This document shows positions 1 to 5,622 of a stretch of DNA of 6,145 nt, one piece after another. The DNA is taken from positions 1-6,145 of the forward strand of contig JABHYI010000144.1 of NCBI GenBank assembly GCA_018656255.1. Reading direction: 5' to 3'. Numbering within the stretch: the first letter of the stretch is position 1; every line of letters begins with the position of its first letter. The position numbers and the translations under genes were made by a program. This DNA comes from Bacteroidota bacterium (GTDB lineage: Bacteria; Bacteroidota; Bacteroidia; Flavobacteriales; Flavobacteriaceae). Under the pieces are notes generated by a model, which had not been told where the DNA came from, did no database searches, and saw only the letters and a list, made by a program, of their open reading frames with translations.

Positions 1-156
1 GAGAAATCAATAATCATGGCCACTTATATGCTTTGTGGTTTTGCAAATTTCGCCTCTATTGGTATACAAATTGGAGGTATTGGGAAACTTATTTTTCAAA
101 AAAGAATACCGGTTACTAGTAAGGCTTTGTATTTTAAGGTCTTGATACTTGATTGA
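1..156 (+). pseudogene. Fragment of a NupC-type (CNT family) nucleoside transporter, cut at about base 84
   Basis: Frame 1 of the plus strand is open from the window edge to a TGA at 154-156. Its first 28 codons contain LCGFANFASIGIQIGG, which matches the highly conserved segment near the C-terminus of concentrative nucleoside transporters (the family usually reads ALCGFAN.xSIGIQ.GG.G followed by LAP and a basic stretch). These are inner-membrane, cation-coupled nucleoside importers of about 400 residues or more. After codon 28 (GGG, 82-84) the similarity stops: the expected LAP-R continuation and last membrane helix are missing, and the next 23 codons are only the antisense of the neighbouring VWA gene. 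So roughly the last 50-60 residues of the transporter are lost, and the rest lies off the left edge. The family call rests on recognising this motif; the piece is too short to name a substrate. Confidence 0.8.
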
Positions 157-702
157 GTCTCCAAGTATTACTGGATATATTGGAGTATCCATTTTTGAAA
201 CTATATATTGGTAATCTGCACCGAGGGTTTGGTTACCGTCACTAACTAAAATTGTGGGAGCTATCTGGGAGTCAAATAAGTCTTGAACAGAGCTTAAGGC
301 GCTAGAGATGTTGGTGTTTTTTTTATCAAAACTAAGGGTATCTAATGATTCAAAACTAGCTCCAAACTCAAAGTAGGATACATCAAATTTATCGTTTAAG
401 GCCTTATTTTGTTTTAATGATTCAACAACACTGATAGCCTTTTGGGTTTGATCTAAAGAGGCAATAGAAAATGAGTTGTCAACCAGTACAGGAAGTTTAG
501 GTTTTTCAATGCTATAAATTTTACTCTCAAAGGTTGGATTAATTAATAATACCAATATACAAAAGAGCGTCGTAAATCGTAACACGCCAAATATCCACCT
601 TAATCTACTAGTATACTTTGTTTTATATCCATATATAAAAACAGTAACTATTAAAGAAATAATTGCTGCAATTACAATATAAAGAATAGTTTCTAGATTC
701 AA
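7..702 (-). CDS. VWA-domain membrane protein, N-terminal part, truncated by a junction
   Basis: This is the N-terminal third of a flavobacterial protein whose relatives are, from memory, about 680-700 residues. Two hydrophobic segments (about residues 5-24 and 37-54) anchor it in the inner membrane. A von Willebrand factor A domain follows, with MIDAS metal-binding motif DxSxS at D75-N-S-F-S79, a Thr in TNISSAL (T130) and SDGNQT (D155). Family similarity continues to LKNKFP (P207, codon 82-84). The last 24 residues before the TGA at 7-9 are antisense of the nucleoside transporter fragment and are not native. The start is a TTG (700-702): no ATG lies between it and the in-frame stop at 748-750, and MNLETILYIV is where relatives begin. 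It lies 61 nt after fabG in the same direction, probably co-transcribed. Function is unknown. The product as encoded here is probably not functional, if the join is real. Confidence 0.8.
   Translation of the reverse strand: MNLETILYIVIAAIISLIVTVFIYGYKTKYTSRLRWIFGVLRFTTLFCILVLLINPTFESKIYSIEKPKLPVLVDNSFSIASLDQTQKAISVVESLKQNKALNDKFDVSYFEFGASFESLDTLSFDKKNTNISSALSSVQDLFDSQIAPTILVSDGNQTLGADYQYIVSKMDTPIYPVILGDSIKYQDLKIQSLTSNRYSFLKNKFPNTSNLYTNRGEICKTTKHISGHDY
82..85. other. Rearrangement or chimeric junction between two opposed genes
   Basis: To the left, plus-strand codons read conserved nucleoside-transporter sequence through the GGG at 82-84. To the right, minus-strand codons read conserved VWA-protein sequence (NKFP), with the same three bases serving as the Pro codon CCC. 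Neither family's sequence continues past this point, so the breakpoint can be placed within a few bases. There is no inverted repeat, target duplication or insertion-sequence end beside it. The shared GGG would fit a microhomology-mediated join. Confidence 0.75.
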
Positions 703-763
703 ACTTGAGGCAATTAAAGGTGTAAAAGTGTACCTAGTGTAAAGTAATTACAAACAAAACACA

Positions 764-1510
764 TTACGTTAGCATACCTCCATCTACATTAAGGACCTGT
801 CCTGTAACGTAACTAGAGAGGTCACTGGCCAGAAAGACACATGCATTTGCAATATCTTGTGGAGAGCCACCGCGTTTAAGTGGAATCGCATCTCGCCAAG
901 ACTGAACCGTTTGCTCGTCTAGTTTTCCAGTCATCTCTGTTTCTATAAAACCTGGAGCAATTACATTACTACGTATATCTCTAGAACCCAGTTCTAATGC
1001 TACAGACTTAGAAAACCCAATAATACCTGCTTTAGATGCAGCATAATTTGTTTGTCCAGCGTTACCCTTAACCCCAACAATAGAACTCATATTAATGATA
1101 GATCCTTTTCGTTGCTTAAGCATGGTACGTTGTACCGCTTTGGTCATGTTAAAAACAGATTTTAAATTTACTTCAATTACTTGGTCAAAATCATCTTCGC
1201 CCATACGCATCAGTAAATTATCTTTTGTAATCCCTGCGTTGTTAACTAGAATATCAATTCCTCCAAAATCCTCTAATACAGCCTTCACTAGTTCATGAGA
1301 CTGCTCAAAACTAGCAGCATTACTCTTATAGGCTTTTGCTTTTACTCCCATAGCAGCAATCTCTAATGCTAGAGCCTCTGCTGGTGCCGCAGAAGAATTA
1401 TAGGTAAAAGCAACGTTAGCGCCGTGCTTTGCAAAAACTTCAACTATTCCTTTTCCTATGCCTCGGCTTCCACCTGTAATTATGGCTGTTTTTCCTTCTA
1501 AAAGCTTCAT
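764..1510 (-). CDS. fabG: 3-oxoacyl-[acyl-carrier-protein] reductase FabG
   Basis: This cytosolic enzyme carries out the NADPH-dependent reduction of 3-oxoacyl-ACP to 3-hydroxyacyl-ACP, the first reductive step of each type II fatty-acid elongation cycle. It is a classical short-chain dehydrogenase/reductase of 248 residues, the normal FabG length. The cofactor motif TGGSRGIG is at residues 12-19, NNAG at 90-93, and the catalytic tetrad N115, S143, Y156, K160 (YAASK) is complete. PG at 186-187 and the C-terminal TGQVLNVDGG (236-245) are also typical. The ATG at 1508-1510 gives the standard start just before the first beta strand. A 248-nt spacer with the sucD terminator separates it from sucD, so it probably has its own promoter. 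The VWA-protein gene follows 61 nt downstream. Other SDR enzymes such as acetoacetyl-CoA reductase are hard to exclude by motif alone, but length, the complete motif set and a lipid-gene setting favour FabG. Confidence 0.93.
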   Translation of the reverse strand: MKLLEGKTAIITGGSRGIGKGIVEVFAKHGANVAFTYNSSAAPAEALALEIAAMGVKAKAYKSNAASFEQSHELVKAVLEDFGGIDILVNNAGITKDNLLMRMGEDDFDQVIEVNLKSVFNMTKAVQRTMLKQRKGSIINMSSIVGVKGNAGQTNYAASKAGIIGFSKSVALELGSRDIRSNVIAPGFIETEMTGKLDEQTVQSWRDAIPLKRGGSPQDIANACVFLASDLSSYVTGQVLNVDGGMLT

Positions 1511-1597
1511 ACGTTTATTTTAAATCGATTTTCTAAAATTGTTTCTCAAGTTATAAATATAATAATAACAATATCTAAAAGGAAATATATACACATT

Positions 1598-1605
1598 CAA
1601 ATTTA
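1598..1605 (-). promoter_or_regulatory. Candidate Bacteroidota -7 box upstream of fabG
   Basis: Read on the minus strand this is TAAATTTG, a match to the Bacteroidota -7 consensus TAnnTTTG, about 88 nt upstream of the fabG ATG and downstream of the sucD terminator. No TTTG or TTG lies at the usual -33 spacing (the nearest TTTG is 29 nt upstream), and the region is so AT-rich that a chance match is quite possible. Confidence 0.35.
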
Positions 1606-1700
1606 GATTAAATAAGCTTTAGTAGCTAAAAAGACAAAATAGCGTATCTCTAATTGCTTTTAAGACCAATAATACTATACTTGTTGAAATTAATTATCAT

Positions 1701-1736
1701 AAAAAAACGTTTGGATTTTAAAGAAACCCAAACGTT
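1701..1736 (-). terminator. Intrinsic terminator after sucD
   Basis: On the minus strand AACGTTTGG (1736-1728) pairs with CCAAACGTT (1714-1706), a perfect 9-bp stem. It can extend inward by one G-T and three A-T pairs to a 5-nt loop. The stem leads straight into seven Ts (1707-1701), two of which are also its last bases. It begins 22 nt past the sucD stop codon. The plus-strand reading has no comparable T run, so it acts on the leftward transcript. It separates sucD from fabG. Confidence 0.9.
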
Positions 1737-1758
1737 ATATAAATTAGTTCTTAGCTTA

Positions 1759-2631
1759 TTACGCCAATACTTCTGCAACTTTTTTTCCAATCTCTGCTGG
1801 TGAATCAACAACATGAATACCACAAGCACGCATAATTTTCTTTTTTGCCTGTGCAGTATCATCGCTTCCACCTACTATAGCTCCTGCGTGACCCATTGTT
1901 CTTCCTGCTGGAGCAGTTTCTCCTGCAATAAAACCAATTACTGGTTTTTTACTGCCACTAGCTTTATACCACTGTGCAGCATCTGCTTCAAGTTGCCCTC
2001 CTATTTCTCCAATCATTACAACAGCCTGGGTTTCTGGGTCATTGATTAGCATCTCTACAGCTTCTTTGGTAGTAGTTCCAATAATTGGATCACCACCTAT
2101 ACCAATAGCTGTTGTGATACCCAAGCCCTGTTTTACAACTTGATCTGCTGCTTCATAGGTAAGTGTTCCAGATTTTGAAACAATACCAATAGTTCCTTTT
2201 TTGAATACAAAACCTGGCATGATACCAACTTTTGCCTCTCCTGGAGTAATAACACCAGGACAGTTAGGACCAATTAATCTACAGTCTCTATCTTTAATGT
2301 AGTTTGCCGTTTTAATCATATCGGCAACAGGTATTCCCTCGGTGATGGTAATTATTACTTTAATTCCAGCATCTGCAGCTTCCATTATTGCATCAGCTGC
2401 AAATGCAGGTGGTACAAATATAATGGTGGTATCTGCTCCTACTTTAGCTACCGCTTCTGCAACGGTATTAAAAACAGGTCTTTCAAGGTGACTTTGTCCT
2501 CCTTTGCCGGGAGTTACTCCACCAACTACATTGGTACCATATTCAATCATTTGGCCAGCGTGAAAAGTACCTTCACTACCTGTAAATCCTTGAACTATAA
2601 TTTTTGAATCTTTATTTACTAAAACACTCAT
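1759..2631 (-). CDS. sucD: Succinate-CoA ligase (ADP-forming), alpha subunit SucD
   Basis: This is the alpha subunit of succinyl-CoA synthetase, the TCA-cycle enzyme that converts succinyl-CoA to succinate with substrate-level ATP (or GTP) formation, working with the beta subunit SucC in the cytosol. The 290-residue length is normal. The N-terminal Rossmann-type CoA-binding domain shows [10 protein letters not shown] (15-24) and TPGKGG (40-45); PNCPG is at 122-126 and SKSGTLTYE at 152-160. The phosphorylated histidine is H248 in [10 protein letters not shown]. The ATG at 2629-2631 gives [15 protein letters not shown], the usual family start. sucC is not in the window, so the two subunits are encoded apart. 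The gene stands alone, with its own promoter about 95 nt upstream and a strong terminator downstream. Confidence 0.96.
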   Translation of the reverse strand: MSVLVNKDSKIIVQGFTGSEGTFHAGQMIEYGTNVVGGVTPGKGGQSHLERPVFNTVAEAVAKVGADTTIIFVPPAFAADAIMEAADAGIKVIITITEGIPVADMIKTANYIKDRDCRLIGPNCPGVITPGEAKVGIMPGFVFKKGTIGIVSKSGTLTYEAADQVVKQGLGITTAIGIGGDPIIGTTTKEAVEMLINDPETQAVVMIGEIGGQLEADAAQWYKASGSKKPVIGFIAGETAPAGRTMGHAGAIVGGSDDTAQAKKKIMRACGIHVVDSPAEIGKKVAEVLA

Positions 2632-2711
2632 GAATATATTTTGTCTATGTTAATGTATTTATTGAGGCAAAGGCTATGGTTAGGATAAAATTAGAGTCAA
2701 AAAATAACCAA

Positions 2712-2732
2712 TACTTTTGCGCTGCAAAGGTA
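2712..2732. repeat. 21-bp imperfect palindrome over the sucD -7 box
   Basis: The half-sites TACTTTTGC (2712-2720) and GCAAAGGTA (2724-2732) are inverted copies with one mismatch around a 3-nt centre GCT. As a result each strand carries a TAnnTTTG-type box, TACTTTTG on plus and TACCTTTG on minus, facing each other. It could be an operator or just the symmetric form that strong promoters of this phylum often take; the sequence alone does not decide. Confidence 0.5.
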
Positions 2733-2759
2733 CTATTTTTGTTTTGGGTAAGAAACAAA
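2725..2759 (-). promoter_or_regulatory. Promoter for sucD
   Basis: On the minus strand TACCTTTG (2732-2725) matches the Bacteroidota -7 consensus TAnnTTTG. A TTTG at 2759-2756 could be the -33 element, although the 23-nt gap is at the long end of the accepted range. Transcription would start around 2718, giving a leader of roughly 85-90 nt before the ATG. The A-rich end of the leader (AGACAAAATATATTC before ATG) has no Shine-Dalgarno box, as is usual in this phylum. Confidence 0.6.
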
Positions 2760-2761
2760 GT

Positions 2762-3175
2762 TTAAACTTTTACTTTGTTGTAGGTTCCATTAGAATCATC
2801 AATACTCATTACGGGTTGACTGATTTGATGGCCACGATATAGTTTACCATCTTTAATTTCCCAAATAGCAATAAAATGAGCAATACCAAGCTCCTCGTCT
2901 GGGTTTTCAATGGTTCTTATATAGTATTTGTATCTAATGGTTACAAAATTATCATCTTCTAAAACATGACTCACCTCAATACGAAGCTCTTCATAGGTTC
3001 TACTAACCTCTTCAAATGTTTCAACAATTTCTTTCTGATGCATTATGGTGAGCCCCTCTGTACTATTCCAAACCAGAACAATATCATCATGTAAAAGACT
3101 TTTACCAGCTTGGGCATCTGTTACAAAATCTGTTTGATAAAACTTTTTAACAATATTTTTTGCGGTTGTACTCAT
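2762..3175 (-). CDS. NTF2-like (SnoaL-type) family protein of unknown function
   Basis: This is a 137-residue soluble protein with no signal peptide or membrane segment. Its pattern is that of the NTF2-like cone fold: an N-terminal helix (NIVKKFYQT, 7-15), a strand with HDDIVLVWNS (29-38) followed by a G..I.......I helix (41-59), then long strands including NFVTIRYKYYIRT (76-88), a HFIAIWEIKDGKLYRGHQ hairpin (100-117) and a polar tail. Members of this superfamily range from isomerases and dehydratases to binding proteins, and no catalytic residue here is diagnostic, so I assign no reaction. The ATG (3173-3175) overlaps the stop codon of the LpxD-like gene by one base (TAATG on the minus strand), implying translational coupling and perhaps a shared task with it. 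The next gene downstream, sucD, has its own promoter. Confidence 0.8.
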   Translation of the reverse strand: MSTTAKNIVKKFYQTDFVTDAQAGKSLLHDDIVLVWNSTEGLTIMHQKEIVETFEEVSRTYEELRIEVSHVLEDDNFVTIRYKYYIRTIENPDEELGIAHFIAIWEIKDGKLYRGHQISQPVMSIDDSNGTYNKVKV

Positions 3176-4110
3176 TATAAATTATCTATTTTTTCAATAA
3201 TACTTGGTATAAGCTTTATGGAAGCTAGCTCTTTATGTTTTTTTCTAATTTCATCTGCAGGGCTACCAAAATAGGCCTTATATCCTTCTAAAGACTTACT
3301 CACACCACTTTGTCCCGAAATTACAGCTTTTTTACCAATAGTTACACCACTGGTGATACCTACTTGCCCCCAAAGTGTAACAAGGTCTTCTATAACAACA
3401 CAGCCCGCAATACAAACTTGAGCAGCAATTAGACATCTTTTCCCAATAACCGTATCGTGCCCAACATGTACTTGATTGTCTAGTTTTGAGCCTTGACCAA
3501 TTGTTGTGGATGCAGTTACCCCTTTATCTATAGTACACAGAGCGCCTAAATCCACATCGTCTTGTATGACAACATTACCGCCACTTAGAAGTTTGTCAAA
3601 AGATTTTGGCCTGTTTTTATAGTAAAAACCATCTGCTCCCAAAATAGTTCCTGCATGAATGGTTACATTATTACCTATTACCGTGTTATCATAAATAACC
3701 ACATTGCTATGGATGACGCAATTAGTACCTATGCGCACATTGTTACCTATGAAAACATTGGGTTGTATAATGGTGTTTTCCCCAATAGTAGCAGTACTAG
3801 AAACTAGATCTGTCGCTTTTTTAAAAGGATTGAAATAATTGGTGAGCTTATTAAAATCACTAAAAGGATCTTCAGAAATTAACAAAGCCTTTCCAGGTGG
3901 GCAGGCTACTTTTTTATTAATTAAAACAACACTAGCGGCACAGGCCAATGCCTTATCATAATATTTTGGATGGTCAACAAAAACAATATCACCTGGCTCC
4001 ACCACATGAATTTCATTCATGCCAAGTACAGCAAAATTAGCATCACCTACAAAATCACAACCTAATATTGTTGCGACATCTTCCAGGGTTTGGGGTATTG
4101 AGAATTTCAT
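3175..4110 (-). CDS. LpxD-like UDP-3-O-acylglucosamine N-acyltransferase paralogue
   Basis: This left-handed beta-helix acyltransferase has 311 residues from the ATG at 4108-4110. The N-terminal part (about 1-100) is the LpxD-type UDP-sugar-binding domain; hexapeptide repeats run from about 105 to 275. LDNQVHVGH (210-218) aligns with the E. coli LpxD active site, placing H218 at the catalytic His239. By gapless alignment the second conserved histidine (E. coli His276) is replaced by G255 in GITSGVTIG. The C-terminus is shorter than in the roughly 340-residue E. coli enzyme. LpxD adds the second 3-hydroxyacyl chain to UDP-3-O-acylglucosamine in lipid A synthesis. In flavobacteria a canonical lpxD normally lies just before lpxC, off the right edge here, so this is probably a second, specialised copy; I leave the symbol blank. 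A longer reading from a TTG at 4147-4149 is rejected because it starts inside the efp terminator stem. Confidence 0.85.
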   Translation of the reverse strand: MKFSIPQTLEDVATILGCDFVGDANFAVLGMNEIHVVEPGDIVFVDHPKYYDKALACAASVVLINKKVACPPGKALLISEDPFSDFNKLTNYFNPFKKATDLVSSTATIGENTIIQPNVFIGNNVRIGTNCVIHSNVVIYDNTVIGNNVTIHAGTILGADGFYYKNRPKSFDKLLSGGNVVIQDDVDLGALCTIDKGVTASTTIGQGSKLDNQVHVGHDTVIGKRCLIAAQVCIAGCVVIEDLVTLWGQVGITSGVTIGKKAVISGQSGVSKSLEGYKAYFGSPADEIRKKHKELASIKLIPSIIEKIDNL

Positions 4111-4130
4111 TGTTTGTTTTATTAGGTCAC

Positions 4131-4138
4131 CAAATATA
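4131..4138 (-). promoter_or_regulatory. Candidate -7 box for the LpxD-like gene
   Basis: On the minus strand TATATTTG is an exact fit to TAnnTTTG and begins within the T run of the efp terminator. It would start transcription about 15 nt before the ATG at 4110. No convincing -33 TTTG is visible at the usual distance, which falls in the hairpin loop, so activity is uncertain. Confidence 0.4.
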
Positions 4139-4174
4139 AAAAATCCCAACGTATTGTGACATATGTTGGGATTT
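4138..4174 (-). terminator. Intrinsic terminator after efp
   Basis: On the minus strand AAATCCCAAC (4174-4165) pairs perfectly with GTTGGGATTT (4150-4141). The stem can extend inward by four pairs, including one G-T, to a 6-nt loop. Three further Ts (4140-4138) follow, making a run of six with the stem's own. It begins 20 nt after the efp stop codon. It should end or attenuate the lpx-efp transcript before the LpxD-like gene. Confidence 0.85.
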
Positions 4175-4194
4175 AAATTACTTGTAAAGAAAAT

Positions 4195-4761
4195 CTATTC
4201 TTTAACGCGCTCTTTATAAGCACCTTTTTCTGTATCTACTTTTATTTTATCTCCTTCATTTATAAACAACGGTACGTTTACAGTTGCGCCAGTTTCTAAC
4301 GTAGCAGGTTTTGTTGCATTTGTAGCTGTATTACCCTTCATGCCAGGCTCTGTGGCAGTAACCTCAAGAATAACACTAGCTGGTAAATCTACAGAAAGTG
4401 GTGCGTTGTCTTCAGCGTTAATAATTACTGTAACTACTTCTCCTTCTTTCATGAGTTCTGGTTTGTCTAAAGCAGCTTCCACTAATTGAATTTGAGTGTA
4501 ATCTTCTTGGTTCATGAAATGATAAAAATCACCATCATTGTATAGATATTGGAATTTATGAGTTTCTACACGAACATCTTCTAGCTTATGCCCTGCAGAA
4601 AAGGTGTTATCTATAACTTTACCATTGGTAACACTCTTTAGCTTTGTTCTTACAAATGCAGGTCCTTTTCCAGGTTTAACATGTAAAAACTCAATTACCT
4701 TATAAATGTCGTGGTTGTATTTAATACATAACCCGTTTCTAATATCTGATGTACTTGCCAT
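4195..4761 (-). CDS. efp: Elongation factor P
   Basis: EF-P is a tRNA-shaped translation factor that binds between the ribosomal P and E sites and speeds peptide bonds at consecutive prolines. At 188 residues it has the normal length and the three beta-barrel domains: the KOW-like N-terminal domain (about 1-63), the central OB domain with the hallmark YLYNDGDFYHFMN (73-85), and the C-terminal OB domain with KPATLETGATVNVPLF and KVDT. The tip of the functional loop is KPGKGPAF with Lys32, the residue that other bacteria modify (lysylation or 5-aminopentanol); the Arg of the rhamnosylated type is absent. No modification gene is in the window. The ATG at 4759-4761 is preceded by the A-rich leader AACAATAATA. 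It lies 71 nt after lpxA in the same direction with no clear promoter between them, so it is probably the last gene of the lpx transcript before the terminator. Confidence 0.97.
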   Translation of the reverse strand: MASTSDIRNGLCIKYNHDIYKVIEFLHVKPGKGPAFVRTKLKSVTNGKVIDNTFSAGHKLEDVRVETHKFQYLYNDGDFYHFMNQEDYTQIQLVEAALDKPELMKEGEVVTVIINAEDNAPLSVDLPASVILEVTATEPGMKGNTATNATKPATLETGATVNVPLFINEGDKIKVDTEKGAYKERVKE

Positions 4762-4832
4762 TATTATTGTTATTTAGTTTAAGTGATAAACTTTAAAAAT
4801 GTATCACGCTATTAATGTGTAATGTTTAAGTA

Positions 4833-5618
4833 TTAATTATTACTTAAGTATCCTTTCATGATACCTCGTTTAGCGTTTTTAATAAATTCTAGTATCTCAT
4901 CACGCTCAGGGGTTGCTTCCATTTCAGCTTCAATAATAGAAGCTGCTTGAGAAGTATTATGGTTTTTCTGAAACAAAAGTCTATAAATACCTTGTATCTC
5001 TTTTATTTTATCTGGAGAGAATCCTCTACGTCTCAGACCAATAGAATTAATACCTACGTAAGATAAGGGTTCTCTGGCAGCTTTTACAAAAGGTGGTACA
5101 TCTTTACGAACCAATGACCCTCCAGTTACAAAAGCGTGATTTCCTATCATGCAAAATTGATGAACCGCAGTCATCCCTGCAAGAATAACAAAATCTCCCA
5201 CTGTACAATGCCCTGCCAAGGTACTATTATTTGAAAAGATACAGTTGTTACCTACAATACAATCGTGGGCAATATGGCAATAAGCCATAATAAGGCAATT
5301 GTCACCAATAACTGTTTTTCCTCTATCTACAGTACCTCTATTTACTGTTACATATTCACGAATGGTTACATTATCGCCAATTTCAACGGTAGTCTCTTCA
5401 TCTTGAAATTTTAAATCTTGGGGTATTGCAGAAATTACTGCTCCTGGAAAAATATTACAATTTTTACCTATTCTGGCTCCCTCCATGATCGTTACATTAG
5501 ATCCTATCCAGGTTCCATCACCAATAGTAACGTTATTATGGATGGTTGTAAATGGTTCTATAACAACATTTTTAGCGATTTTAGCGCCAGGATGAACGTA
5601 AGCTAGTGGTTGATTCAT
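4833..5618 (-). CDS. lpxA: UDP-N-acetylglucosamine O-acyltransferase LpxA
   Basis: This cytosolic homotrimer catalyses the first step of lipid A synthesis, moving a 3-hydroxyacyl chain from ACP to the 3-OH of UDP-GlcNAc. It has 261 residues, close to the usual length. Left-handed beta-helix hexapeptide repeats fill about residues 1-185. HIAHDC (115-120) carries the catalytic histidine H118 (His125 in E. coli); H115, H137 and H153 match E. coli His122, His144 and His160. GLRRRGF (194-200) matches the nucleotide-binding arginine pair, and a helical C-terminal domain follows. G166 aligns with E. coli Gly173, the acyl-length ruler, which suggests a long acyl chain (inference). The ATG (5616-5618) is 4 nt past the LpxC/FabZ stop, indicating one operon with tight coupling. 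Confidence 0.97.
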   Translation of the reverse strand: MNQPLAYVHPGAKIAKNVVIEPFTTIHNNVTIGDGTWIGSNVTIMEGARIGKNCNIFPGAVISAIPQDLKFQDEETTVEIGDNVTIREYVTVNRGTVDRGKTVIGDNCLIMAYCHIAHDCIVGNNCIFSNNSTLAGHCTVGDFVILAGMTAVHQFCMIGNHAFVTGGSLVRKDVPPFVKAAREPLSYVGINSIGLRRRGFSPDKIKEIQGIYRLLFQKNHNTSQAASIIEAEMEATPERDEILEFIKNAKRGIMKGYLSNN

Positions 5619-5622
5619 TTAA

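Noticed and set aside
703..763. Possible promoter between fabG and the VWA-protein gene
   Set aside because: The closest match, TACTTTAC on the minus strand, lacks the final G of TAnnTTTG and has no -33 element at the right distance; co-transcription with fabG is simpler.
1095..1298. Plus-strand open frame of 67 codons
   Set aside because: It lies wholly inside fabG on the opposite strand, with no recognisable motif; it is a shadow of that gene.
1650..1871. Minus-strand open frame of 73 codons across the end of sucD
   Set aside because: It overlaps sucD in another frame and runs through the terminator hairpin; there is no sign of a real protein.
1813..2049. Plus-strand open frame of 78 codons, rich in Cys, Ser and Thr
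   Set aside because: It is antisense to the well-supported sucD, and its composition is what that codon usage gives when read backwards.
2677..2710. Inverted repeat TGGTTA / TAACCA in the sucD leader, considered as a riboswitch or leader structure
   Set aside because: A 6-bp stem with a 22-nt AT-rich loop, and no conserved riboswitch core that I recognise.
4111..4149. Longer N-terminus for the LpxD-like protein from a TTG at 4147-4149
   Set aside because: The extra codons are the terminator stem and T run of efp, and MKFSIPQTLEDVA at 4110 is the usual family start.
4783..4807. Inverted repeat GTGATA / TATCAC between lpxA and efp
   Set aside because: Only a 6-bp stem with a 13-nt loop and no T run; expected by chance in such AT-rich DNA. 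No TAnnTTTG box was found in this gap either, so neither a terminator nor a promoter is claimed.
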